Part shown: piece after piece, positions 36,433 to 44,554 of the stretch
Layout of the letters: every line of letters begins with the position of its first letter
How positions within the stretch are numbered: position 1 is the first letter of the stretch
DNA from: an uncultured Lachnospiraceae bacterium
GTDB lineage: Bacteria; Bacillota; Clostridia; Lachnospirales; Lachnospiraceae
Assembly (NCBI GenBank): GCA_900554415.1
Contig: USGU01000005.1
Coordinates: forward strand, 27,017 to 91,016
Length of the DNA stretch: 64,000 bases
Direction of reading: 5' to 3'
The notes under the pieces: generated by a model
What the model was told of the DNA's origin: nothing
The model's input: the letters and a program-made list of their open reading frames with translations, nothing else
The model's database searches: none
Program-made: the position numbers and the translations under genes

Positions 36433-37890
36433 ATGAATTTATCAATTATTCGTTACATACTTGGACATGTGCTGCGAATTGAAGCACTGCTGATGCTGCT
36501 TCCTTGTCTGGTCGCCGTCATTTATCAGGAGCCGCAGGGAATTGTTTATTTTGGAACGGTAATCGTAACTTTCCTTTTTGGTTTCCTGCTTTCCATGCGC
36601 AAGCCGAAAAACTCCGTATTCTTTCTGAAGGAAGGCTGCGTTGCGACTTCACTTAGCTGGATTGCCATGAGTTTCTTTGGCTGTATGCCATTTGTACTTA
36701 CCGGAGAAATTCTTTCTTTCACGGATGCCATGTTTGAGACCATTTCCGGTTTCACTACCACCGGAGCCAGTATCTTAAGTAATGTGGAAGCACTTTCCCA
36801 CTGCTCTTTATTCTGGCGAAGCTTTACGCACTGGATAGGTGGTATGGGTGTTCTGGTGTTCCTGTTGGCCATTCTTCCGCTCAGCGGTGGTTCCCACATG
36901 AACCTGATGAAAGCAGAAAGCCCGGGGCCTTCTGTAGGAAAGCTGGTGCCAAAAGTACGGTCAACTGCAATCATATTGTATTCTATTTATTTTGCATTAA
37001 CTGTCATTGAGATTTTATTCTTACTGGCAGGAAAAATGCCTCTGTTTGATGCATTTACCACCACTTTCGGATGTGCCGGAACTGGTGGATTCGGAATCAA
37101 AAACGACAGTATAGCAAGTTATTCCACTTACCTGCAATGGGTAACAACCATTTTCATGTTATTATTCGGAGTGAATTTTAACTTTTATTATTACATTGTT
37201 TTCCGTCAAGTAAAAAAAGCTTTCAAAATGGAAGAAGTAAAATACTACTTTCTGATTGTCCTTGCTTCCATCGGTGTGATTTTCTTTAATATTTTGCACC
37301 TGTTCCAAAATGCAGCAGATGCATTATGCCATGCAGCTTTCCAGGTTGCATCCATCATCACTACCACTGGTTTCTCCACGGTTGACTTTAACATCTGGCC
37401 GGAGACCAGCCGAACAATCTTGATTTTATTAATGTTTATCGGTGCATGTGCAGGAAGCACCGGAGGTGGTATTAAGGTTTCCCGTATCATCATCCTGGTA
37501 AAATCTTCGCTTCGTGAAATAAACTCTTATCTTCACCCGAAGAGCATTAAGAAAATTACGATGGAATCCAAACCCTTGGATAATGAACTGATTCATACAA
37601 CCAATATTTACTTTGCGACTTTTATGTCTCTGTTTACGGTATCGGTCATGGCTCTTTCCTTTAACGGGAAAGACTTTATCACAAACTTTACCGCAGTAGC
37701 AGCAACCATCAACAACATTGGTCCTGGATTAGAACTTGTCGGTCCAACCCAGAATTTTGGAATCTTTTCTCTGTTTTCAAAATGGGTACTTATCTTTGAT
37801 ATGCTTGCAGGCCGGTTGGAATTATATCCACTCCTGATTTTATTCCATCCTGCGATTTGGAAAGATTCATTGAAAAAATGTAAGAAATAA
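36433..37890 (+). CDS. trkH: Potassium transporter TrkH
   Basis: A 485-residue integral membrane K+ channel subunit of the Trk type. The four filter loops are visible: ISGFTTTGAS, FGCAGTGGFG, SIITTTGFST and INNIGPGLELVGP. The start at ATG 36433 has GGGGTGG at the right distance; a GTG at 36424 in frame overlaps that site and is unlikely. It is translationally close to trkA. Confidence 0.93.
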   Translation: MNLSIIRYILGHVLRIEALLMLLPCLVAVIYQEPQGIVYFGTVIVTFLFGFLLSMRKPKNSVFFLKEGCVATSLSWIAMSFFGCMPFVLTGEILSFTDAMFETISGFTTTGASILSNVEALSHCSLFWRSFTHWIGGMGVLVFLLAILPLSGGSHMNLMKAESPGPSVGKLVPKVRSTAIILYSIYFALTVIEILFLLAGKMPLFDAFTTTFGCAGTGGFGIKNDSIASYSTYLQWVTTIFMLLFGVNFNFYYYIVFRQVKKAFKMEEVKYYFLIVLASIGVIFFNILHLFQNAADALCHAAFQVASIITTTGFSTVDFNIWPETSRTILILLMFIGACAGSTGGGIKVSRIIILVKSSLREINSYLHPKSIKKITMESKPLDNELIHTTNIYFATFMSLFTVSVMALSFNGKDFITNFTAVAATINNIGPGLELVGPTQNFGIFSLFSKWVLIFDMLAGRLELYPLLILFHPAIWKDSLKKCKK

Positions 37891-37980
37891 AAAGGTAATA
37901 CAGAATGGGCCTTGGCACATTCTGGCATCTGCGGTGGCCACTTACGGCAGCTACATTCTACACCACAGTGTGTAAAAAAA

Positions 37981-37999
37981 GGGCAGCTATTTGCTGCCC
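37981..37999 (-). terminator. Terminator behind the KtrA-type gene
   Basis: Seven-base GC-rich stem (GGGCAGC with GCTGCCC), 5-base loop, followed on the minus strand by TTTTTTT. The remaining 90 bases between trkH and this hairpin contain a small inverted repeat (CAGAATG/CATTCTG at 37901-37924) that could end trkH. Confidence 0.82.
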
Positions 38000-38012
38000 T
38001 TAACTATTGTTT

Positions 38013-38663
38013 TTAAATGCTTTCCAAAAGCCGGTCAATATCTTTCTTTAAGCCAACCACCATCAAATGGTCTTCTTCTTTCATCACATAATTAACATTC
38101 GGCAAAATATCAAAATCTTCTCCATTTCCTATTCCGAAAATACTCACATGATATTTTGCACGGATATTTGCCTCACCAATAGTATGCCCAATCCATGATT
38201 TCTTTGGCTGAATTTCGTAAATAGAATAATCCGAATGTAACTCAAAATAATCAAATACATGGTTTGCACTATATTTTACAGCCACACGTTCTGCAATATC
38301 TTTATCTGGATAAATAACTTCATCTGCGCCGTTTCTCAACAGGAATTTTGCATGAATATCACGGCTAGCCTTACTTACAACCCTCTTTGCTCCCAAATCT
38401 TTCAGAAGACTTGTGACCTCCAGGCTGCTCTGGAAATTCGAACCGATACATACAAAACAGGTATCGAAATTTCCTACACCAAGACTCTTTAACACTTCCT
38501 CATTGGTACAATCCCCAATCTTTACAGTCGTAGCACAATTTAGAAGCGGCTGTGTAGCCGATTCTTCTTTATCAATTACCATTACTTCACTGTCCATACG
38601 AATCAAATCTCTGCAAAGATGCTGTCCAAACCTTCCAAGTCCAATTACTAAAAAAGATTTCAT
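38013..38663 (-). CDS. ktrA: Potassium uptake gating protein, KtrA/TrkA type (single RCK)
   Basis: A 216-residue protein with one RCK_N domain (FLVIGLGRFGQHLCRDL) and one RCK_C domain, the architecture of KtrA. It regulates the membrane subunit encoded just upstream (47 bases), probably in response to ATP/ADP, NADH or c-di-AMP. It forms with the next gene a second complete K+ uptake system in the window. Confidence 0.9.
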   Translation of the reverse strand: MKSFLVIGLGRFGQHLCRDLIRMDSEVMVIDKEESATQPLLNCATTVKIGDCTNEEVLKSLGVGNFDTCFVCIGSNFQSSLEVTSLLKDLGAKRVVSKASRDIHAKFLLRNGADEVIYPDKDIAERVAVKYSANHVFDYFELHSDYSIYEIQPKKSWIGHTIGEANIRAKYHVSIFGIGNGEDFDILPNVNYVMKEEDHLMVVGLKKDIDRLLESI

Positions 38664-38710
38664 GTCTCTCTTCTCCTTTTTTAACTAAATTTATTTCTAT
38701 CTGATTTTCT

Positions 38711-40051
38711 TTATCCTATCATAATCTGTTCTACCGGTTGTTTTACCGCCGGCTCGTGTTTATTTCCTCTTAAAGAAAGCGCAAATGTCAGACTTCCGAT
38801 TCGACCACAATACATCAGGAAGATTAGCACTATCTTTGAAACACTGCATACACTTCTTGTAATACCAGTGGTCATACCTACTGTACCGATTGCAGATGCT
38901 GCCTCAAACAGCACATCTGTCAGCGCAAACGGCTGCAATGCCAGCATGATAATAGTAGCCGTCAACATCAACAGCAAGTTTGTACACATAACCGTACTTG
39001 CTTTTCGTACTGCTTCTTCGTCCAATCTTCTGTCCAGAATATTATATCCATGCTCCTGGCGAATATTTGCACGCACACACACCAGTAACACAATCAAAGT
39101 CGTGGTCTTAATTCCACCTGCAGTTGACCCCGGACTTCCACCGATAAACATCAGCAAAATCGTAGCAAACTTGCTTCCTTCGGTAAGTGCTCCTGTATCT
39201 ACCGTATTAAATCCCGCTGTTCTCGAAGTTACAGACTGAAAAAATGCGGCCCAAATCCGCTCTGCAAGCGGCATATTTCTCAGCACATTATTCTGTTCTG
39301 CTAAAAAGAAGAAAAGTGCTCCACCAATTATTAAAAATGCAGTTGCCATTAATACAATTTTCGTATGCAAGGTATATCTATGGATTTTTAATTTCTTTTC
39401 AGCAATATCGTCCCATACAAAGAAACCAATTCCGCCAATTACAATCAAGGCCATAATCGTCAGATTTACCAGCCAGTCTCCTGCATATCCGCACAGGGAC
39501 AAATAGGGCTCTGTATATCCCATCAAGTCAAATCCTGCATTGCAAAACGCAGAGACCGCATGGAAAATTCCATACCAGATTCCACGCATCAGACCAAATC
39601 TTGGTATAAAACGGTACATCAGAAGCAATGCGCCGACCCCTTCAAAAAACAAGGTTCCTTGAATAATCTTCTTGGCCAGCTTCACAATTCCACCAATCTG
39701 TAAGCTGTTAATACTTTCCTGTAAAACTCCTCTGGTCTTTAAACCAATTCTTCTTCGCAGCAGAATTGCCATATAAACACCAAGTGTCATAAATCCCATT
39801 CCACCAACCTGAATAAGCGTCAGGACAATAACTTGTCCAAAAATCGACCAGTGCGACCACGTGTCTACAACTACCAGTCCTGTTACACAGCTTGCTGAAG
39901 TTGCCGTAAAAAGAGTGTCCAAAAACGGAGTAACCTCGTGACTGCGCGACGCCCAAGGAAGCATCAGCAATAAACTTCCTGTCAAAATAATTAATATATA
40001 TCCAACTACAATCATCTGAGTCTGTGTCAGTTTACTATGTATCTGCCTCAT
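38711..40051 (-). CDS. ktrB: Potassium transporter, KtrB type
   Basis: A 446-residue membrane subunit with four filter loops: ATSASCVTGLVVVD, SAFCNAGFDL, SVTSRTAGFNTVDT and ASAIGTVGMTTG. Its length and single-RCK partner place it with KtrB rather than TrkH. I prefer the ATG at 40051 (MRQIHSKLT) because the AAAGG site sits only two bases from the ATG at 40060. Confidence 0.9.
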   Translation of the reverse strand: MRQIHSKLTQTQMIVVGYILIILTGSLLLMLPWASRSHEVTPFLDTLFTATSASCVTGLVVVDTWSHWSIFGQVIVLTLIQVGGMGFMTLGVYMAILLRRRIGLKTRGVLQESINSLQIGGIVKLAKKIIQGTLFFEGVGALLLMYRFIPRFGLMRGIWYGIFHAVSAFCNAGFDLMGYTEPYLSLCGYAGDWLVNLTIMALIVIGGIGFFVWDDIAEKKLKIHRYTLHTKIVLMATAFLIIGGALFFFLAEQNNVLRNMPLAERIWAAFFQSVTSRTAGFNTVDTGALTEGSKFATILLMFIGGSPGSTAGGIKTTTLIVLLVCVRANIRQEHGYNILDRRLDEEAVRKASTVMCTNLLLMLTATIIMLALQPFALTDVLFEAASAIGTVGMTTGITRSVCSVSKIVLIFLMYCGRIGSLTFALSLRGNKHEPAVKQPVEQIMIG

Positions 40052-40084
40052 CTCTATCATTACCTTTCTTCAAACTCTTGCTAT

Positions 40085-40113
40085 ATCATACGCTTCTTCT
40101 TTCGATTCTGCAA
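40085..40113 (-). promoter_or_regulatory. Promoter of ktrB-ktrA
   Basis: Minus strand -35 TTGCAG (40108-40113), 17-base spacer, -10 TATGAT (40085-40090), about 30 bases ahead of the start. Confidence 0.68.
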
Positions 40114-40157
40114 GGAGAAAATATTTTTCTTAGTTATTTCATAATTTTTTACACAGC

Positions 40158-40186
40158 TTGACGAAAAAGATTCCTTTTCTTATAAT
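40158..40186 (+). promoter_or_regulatory. Promoter of pepT
   Basis: -35 TTGACG (40158-40163), 17-base spacer, -10 TATAAT (40181-40186), 44 bases before the ATG; near consensus. Confidence 0.82.
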
Positions 40187-40230
40187 AAATATGTTGAAAA
40201 TTTATGCAATAATTTACGCAGAAAGGCGAA

Positions 40231-41454
40231 ATGATTATGAGAGCTTATGAAAGATTTTTAAATTACGCAGTGATTCGCACTCCAAGTGACGAAAACAGCG
40301 GCACTTTTCCTTCCAGCCAGTGTCAGTTCCAGTTAGCCAATCTTCTTGCAGAAGAGATGAAAGAACTTGGACTTCAGGACGTAGAAGTAGAAGAACATTG
40401 CTATGTTTATGGCAAACTGCCAGCCACACCTGGATATGAAAATAAAATAAAATTAGGATTTATCGCACATATGGACACAGTATCTGATTTCTGCGACCAC
40501 GATATCAAACCGGTGATTCACGAAAATTATGACGGAGGCGATCTTCCTCTTGGTACAAGCGGACGCGTTCTTACAGTAAAGGATTTCCCACATCTGCCAA
40601 ATCTAGCAGGTCGCACGCTGATTACTACAGATGGAACGACCGTACTTGGTGCAGATGACAAAGCTGGTATTGCAGAAATTCTTACTATGGTAGAACGTCT
40701 TCAGAAAGAACAGATTCCTCACGGTCCAATCAGTGTAGCTTTTACACCGGACGAAGAAATCGGAACCGGAACTGCATATTTTGATGTAAAGAAATTTGAT
40801 GCCGATTATGGTTATACCTTAGACGGTGGTCAAGAAGGAGAAATCCAGTACGAAAACTTCAATGCATGTGGTGCAGACTTTGAAATCCAGGGCTTCAGTG
40901 TTCATCCAGGTTCTTCCAAGGATACCATGATTAATGCTGCTTTGGTTGCCTGCGAAATCAATAGTCTCCTTCCAGGCTGTGAAACACCTCGTGGAACAGA
41001 AGGTTACGAAGGTTTCTATCATCTTACCCACATGAGCGGAGATGTTGGCAAAGCAGAGATTCACTATATTGTCCGTGACCATGACAAATTTTCTTTCGAA
41101 GCACGTAAGAATACCTTACGTTTAATCGAAAAGAATCTGAACGAAAAATGGGGCGAAGGAACGGTAAAACTGACCATTAAAGACCAGTACAAAAACATGT
41201 CCGAAATCATTGCAGGCTGCATGCACCTGATTGACAACGCAAGAATTGCCTGCCAGGATGCAAACATTGTCCCGATTGTAGAACCAATCCGCGGCGGTAC
41301 CGACGGATGCCAGTTAAGTTATCAGGGACTTCCTTGTCCAAACCTTGGAACCGGCGGATACGCATACCACGGACCATTTGAACATATCACCGTAGAAGGC
41401 ATGGACCTTGCAACAGATATGATTGTAGAACTGATTAAATTATATGCGAATTAA
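40231..41454 (+). CDS. pepT: Peptidase T (tripeptide aminopeptidase)
   Basis: A 407-residue M20-family di-zinc peptidase that cleaves the N-terminal residue from tripeptides in the cytoplasm. Metal ligands and catalytic residues: FIAHMDTVSDF, LGADDKAGIAEI, TPDEEIGTG, and late GTDGCQLSYQGLPCPNLGTG. The dimerisation domain lies between. A second in-frame ATG at 40237 has slightly better spacing from the AAAGG site, so the product may start MRAYERF. Length is typical. Confidence 0.95.
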   Translation: MIMRAYERFLNYAVIRTPSDENSGTFPSSQCQFQLANLLAEEMKELGLQDVEVEEHCYVYGKLPATPGYENKIKLGFIAHMDTVSDFCDHDIKPVIHENYDGGDLPLGTSGRVLTVKDFPHLPNLAGRTLITTDGTTVLGADDKAGIAEILTMVERLQKEQIPHGPISVAFTPDEEIGTGTAYFDVKKFDADYGYTLDGGQEGEIQYENFNACGADFEIQGFSVHPGSSKDTMINAALVACEINSLLPGCETPRGTEGYEGFYHLTHMSGDVGKAEIHYIVRDHDKFSFEARKNTLRLIEKNLNEKWGEGTVKLTIKDQYKNMSEIIAGCMHLIDNARIACQDANIVPIVEPIRGGTDGCQLSYQGLPCPNLGTGGYAYHGPFEHITVEGMDLATDMIVELIKLYAN

Positions 41455-41466
41455 AAAACACGGAAA

Positions 41467-41501
41467 AAAATGGTGCGGCTTCGAAACAGTCGCACCATTT
41501 T
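41467..41501. terminator. Terminator between pepT and yitT
   Basis: Eleven-base perfect stem (41467-41477 with 41491-41501) flanked by A- and T-runs; usable in both directions. Confidence 0.85.
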
Positions 41502-41596
41502 TACATCTTATTTTACATAGTATACATAATTTTCTTTTCTCGCTGCTGCCTCTTTTGGCTCTTCTGCTGCATATCCTAATGCGATTTGTTCAGGAA

Positions 41597-42454
41597 TTAC
41601 TCCTCTTTGAAGCCTTCCCCTACGACCTCATTAGATTCCATGATAACCAAAAACGCTTTTTTGTCAACTTGTTTAATCAATCTGCGAATAATTACCATCT
41701 CTTTATTATTGCAGGCGCACATGACAACATCTTTTTCTTCCTTAGAATAACTTCCAATCCCTTTTAAAATAGTAGAGCCTCTTTCCAGCACTTCATCAAT
41801 TTTGGCACAAATTTCCGTACCATGTTCTGTCACAATCAGTGCCACTTTACCTTCATCAATTCCATACATCACTTTATCCACCACGGTAGATAGAAGATAG
41901 GAAACAATCACCCCATAAATCAGGTTATCAATATCCTTCGACACCAGAACGGTTCCCAGTAGAACCACAAACGCATCCATCACAAAAGCAATATTTCCAA
42001 TGGTCAGATGCGGATATTTTGCCTTAATAGAAAGCGTAATGAAATCCGCCCCTCCCGTAGATGTCTCACGCAGATAAATCATTGCATAACCGAGTCCTGA
42101 CAAGACGCCGCAGCAGATTGCTGACAAAAGCTTATCTCCCGTATAAACCGGAAACAGTGTCACTACATAGTCCATGATTACGGATGTAATAATAATCGTA
42201 CGGACAGACCGCATAAAGAAACGTCTTCCCAGAATCCGATAACAGCAAAGGGCAATCGGAATATTCAGCAGCAAAACCGTAGTTCCGATTGGCATTCCAA
42301 ATAAATGATAGAAAATCAAACCGATTCCATTTAACCCAACCATGGGAAACTTTGAAGAAGCCGCAAAATTATAGACCCCGATACCGATTAAAATTCCACC
42401 AATGATATCTACCAAAATATCAATCGCAAGCTGCGTACTTTTCTTTTTATCCAT
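41597..42454 (-). CDS. YitT family membrane protein (DUF161 + DUF2179)
   Basis: A 285-residue membrane protein. About five to six hydrophobic segments (residues 8-190, with GIGVYNFAASSKFPMVGLNG) are followed by a soluble C-terminal DUF2179 domain (VTEHGTEICAKIDEVLERGS). Family function is not established; some members have been linked to cation or amino-acid homeostasis. An unusual hairpin sits at the very start of the inferred transcript (42544-42587). Confidence 0.88.
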   Translation of the reverse strand: MDKKKSTQLAIDILVDIIGGILIGIGVYNFAASSKFPMVGLNGIGLIFYHLFGMPIGTTVLLLNIPIALCCYRILGRRFFMRSVRTIIITSVIMDYVVTLFPVYTGDKLLSAICCGVLSGLGYAMIYLRETSTGGADFITLSIKAKYPHLTIGNIAFVMDAFVVLLGTVLVSKDIDNLIYGVIVSYLLSTVVDKVMYGIDEGKVALIVTEHGTEICAKIDEVLERGSTILKGIGSYSKEEKDVVMCACNNKEMVIIRRLIKQVDKKAFLVIMESNEVVGEGFKEE

Positions 42455-42543
42455 TTCCTTTTTGTCCCTCCTGATGTCATGATTGAAGATGCCATTGACA
42501 CATACCTGTATCTATAGCATCAAACCTTTGCACACTCAACAAA

Positions 42544-42587
42544 AAGAGCATTCCCAATTATAAAAAATTATAATCGCAAATGCTCTT
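42544..42587 (-). other. Leader hairpin of the yitT mRNA
   Basis: Minus strand: 9-base outer stem (42544-42552 with 42579-42587), symmetrical four-by-four internal loop (TGCG opposite TGGG), 7-base inner stem ATTATAA/TTATAAT and TTTT loop, then TTTTTG. It begins only a few bases after the expected transcription start and has the look of a terminator, yet no minus-strand gene lies before it. Either it is an attenuator/structured leader of yitT or a very short RNA. Confidence 0.6.
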
Positions 42588-42597
42588 CTTATATAAA

Positions 42598-42627
42598 AGT
42601 ATACTATTACTGGCGAAAAAAAGTCAA
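42598..42627 (-). promoter_or_regulatory. Promoter of yitT
   Basis: Minus strand -35 TTGACT (42622-42627), 18-base spacer, -10 TATACT (42598-42603). Confidence 0.78.
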
Positions 42628-42645
42628 CACCTCTTCTTCAAATAA

Positions 42646-42654
42646 TGCTATACT
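42646..42654 (+). promoter_or_regulatory. Extended -10 promoter of the 2-hydroxyacid dehydrogenase gene
   Basis: TGCTATACT, an extended -10 with TATACT at 42649-42654, about 35 bases before the ATG; the -35 region (around 42626) is weak and overlaps the -35 of the divergent yitT promoter. Confidence 0.55.
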
Positions 42655-42689
42655 AGGTAAAACAATATGAAACGGCAGGTGACTGATAA

Positions 42690-43628
42690 ATGAAAATTGT
42701 ATTTTTAGATGCCACAACCATTGGCGAAGACATTGATTTATCTGATTTTGAAGCACTGGGAGAAGTCGTAAAATACGGATTTACCACTCCTGAAGAAGCA
42801 CCGGAGCGGACAGCCGATGCAGACATCATCATTACCAATAAAGCACCTATCAATGAGCAGACGATTGGAAATGCCGCAAATTTAAAACTGGTATGTGTGA
42901 CCGCAACGGGAACCAATAATCTGGATAAACCTTATCTGGATAAGCGCGGAATTGCATGGCGCAATGTACCTGCTTACTCCACGGAAATCGTTGCCCAGCA
43001 TACCTTTGCACTGCTGCTCTATCTGATGGAAAAGCTGCGCTACTATGATGACTATGTAAAAGAGGAACGCTATGTGAATGACACGGTATTCACTCATTTT
43101 GCAGAGCGCTTTTTCCAGATTTCAGGAAAGACCTGGGGTATCATCGGACTTGGAAATATCGGGCGCAAAGTCACGGAAATTGCCCGCGCCTTCGGCGCAA
43201 ATGTCATCTATTATTCTCCATCGGGAAGCCCTGTTCAGGAGGGATATACGCAGGTGGACTTTGATACCTTGCTCTCTACATCGGATATTATCTCTGTACA
43301 TGCTCCGCTAAACGAGTACACGGAAGGTCTGATGAATGCGGACGCATTTGCCAAAATGAAACCAACTTCTATTTTTTTGAACCTTGGACGTGGACCAATT
43401 GTGATGGAACAGGATTTGTATGAAGCTTTGGAACATAATACCATTATGGCTGCGGGTCTTGATGTATTATGTCAGGAACCAATGAGTCCGGACAATCCAC
43501 TCCTTAAAATCAAGGACAGTAAGAAATTATTTATCACCCCTCATATTGCATGGGCAAGTGTGGAAACCCGTACAAAACTCATGCGGATTATTTACGGACA
43601 GATAAAAGAGTTTCTAAAAGAATCGTAG
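42690..43628 (+). CDS. NAD-dependent D-2-hydroxyacid dehydrogenase
   Basis: A 312-residue dehydrogenase of the D-isomer-specific family. NAD-binding motif GIIGLGNIGRKVTEIA (near residue 150), catalytic Arg in LNLGRGPIVM, Glu in DVLCQEPMS and His in TPHIAWAS are all present. It reduces a 2-keto acid to the D-hydroxy acid; hydroxypyruvate (glycerate dehydrogenase) or a branched/aromatic keto acid is plausible, and the sequence alone does not decide. It is followed by a strong bidirectional terminator. Confidence 0.9.
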   Translation: MKIVFLDATTIGEDIDLSDFEALGEVVKYGFTTPEEAPERTADADIIITNKAPINEQTIGNAANLKLVCVTATGTNNLDKPYLDKRGIAWRNVPAYSTEIVAQHTFALLLYLMEKLRYYDDYVKEERYVNDTVFTHFAERFFQISGKTWGIIGLGNIGRKVTEIARAFGANVIYYSPSGSPVQEGYTQVDFDTLLSTSDIISVHAPLNEYTEGLMNADAFAKMKPTSIFLNLGRGPIVMEQDLYEALEHNTIMAAGLDVLCQEPMSPDNPLLKIKDSKKLFITPHIAWASVETRTKLMRIIYGQIKEFLKES

Positions 43629-43700
43629 TTTCGTTATTGCAACATTAGCATTCGTCAAAATTTCATGCAAACACGGCTTGATTCATTACACACATGCGCA

Positions 43701-43745
43701 AAAAGGAATGTTATCCACTCACATATACAAGATAACATTCCTTTT
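43701..43745. terminator. Bidirectional terminator between the dehydrogenase and lspA
   Basis: Perfect 15-base arms (43701-43715 with 43731-43745) beginning AAAAGG and ending CCTTTT, 15-base loop. Confidence 0.87.
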
Positions 43746-43755
43746 CTTATCATCC

Positions 43756-44220
43756 TTATTTTCTTTTTCCAAAATTCCCCACGCACATCAGAATTGCTCC
43801 GATAAAGATTGCGAAATCACCAATATTATATGTGACCTGGGCAAGCTTCTCTTTCTTAAACGGAAAGCCGATGTAATCCACCACGTAGCCTCGTTTTATC
43901 CGGTCAAAGGTATTGCTGACTGCACCACCTGCCATCAGGGCAAGTCCAAGCTTTCCCACATGATTCCCTGGCTTACGAAACAGCCACAACTCATAAAGGA
44001 ATGCAGCTATCGTTCCCGCAAAAGACAGATTCTTTACAAGGTCTGGCTTTGCGTCCAACTGATTCAATGCCAGTCCTTTATTGTGTACTTTTCGAAGCTG
44101 AATCTTCCCACCTGCGAGGTCTTTGGTCTGATTCCTTTGAAAATGCTCCTCAATATACCTCTTTCCGGCAAGGTCTGCCCCGGCAATTCCTATGATTAGA
44201 ATGATACAGACAAGTACCAT
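43756..44220 (-). CDS. lspA: Signal peptidase II (lipoprotein signal peptidase), divergent
   Basis: A 154-residue four-segment membrane protease that cleaves prolipoprotein signal peptides. The conserved blocks are recognisable but changed: HNKGLALNQLD in place of the usual N-x-G-A-A-F, GGAVSNTFDRIKRGYVVDYIGF (first catalytic Asp) and YNIGDFAIFIG in place of N-x-A-D (second catalytic Asp). Both aspartates are kept, so it is probably active. It starts three bases after the small coiled-coil gene. A main lspA elsewhere in the genome is possible. Confidence 0.83.
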   Translation of the reverse strand: MVLVCIILIIGIAGADLAGKRYIEEHFQRNQTKDLAGGKIQLRKVHNKGLALNQLDAKPDLVKNLSFAGTIAAFLYELWLFRKPGNHVGKLGLALMAGGAVSNTFDRIKRGYVVDYIGFPFKKEKLAQVTYNIGDFAIFIGAILMCVGNFGKRK

Positions 44221-44223
44221 ACC

Positions 44224-44511
44224 CTATTCTCCTTTAATCCGGGAAATTTCTGTTTCCAGACCGTCAATTTCACTTTCTCTCTTGACAATCGCTTCGCAGA
44301 ACGGGCGGAACTCTTCCGGAATTTCTTCTTCGTTCTTATACTTCTCGTAAATCATCTTACCCATATCTACATAGTCTCTTTCATTGGTGCGCTTCAGAGT
44401 GCTAATCTGGCTTTTCATCTTCTGAACTTCCAGTGTATCCTCTGCCTTTTTCCCGATATCTTCTATGGTATCACTAATTCTCTTTCCCCATTTTTCAAAT
44501 AATTCATCCAT
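44224..44511 (-). CDS. Small coiled-coil protein of unknown function
   Basis: A 95-residue soluble, highly charged protein, mostly predicted helix: an amphipathic start (MDELFEKWGKRISDTIEDIG), a coiled-coil stretch (VQKMKSQISTLKRTNERDY) and a charged C-terminal helix. I do not recognise a family. It sits between the S8 protease and lspA genes with very short gaps, which suggests a role with membrane or secreted proteins. The start at 44511 has GGAG eight bases upstream; a longer frame would overlap the protease gene. Confidence 0.75.
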   Translation of the reverse strand: MDELFEKWGKRISDTIEDIGKKAEDTLEVQKMKSQISTLKRTNERDYVDMGKMIYEKYKNEEEIPEEFRPFCEAIVKRESEIDGLETEISRIKGE

Positions 44512-44554
44512 TCTGCATTCTCCTTTCTTCTTTTGCCACATTCCAAATGCTGAG

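Noticed and set aside
37891..37980. A small RNA between trkH and the ktrA terminator
   Set aside because: It is GC-rich with weak inverted repeats, but has no promoter and fits a 3' untranslated/terminator region.
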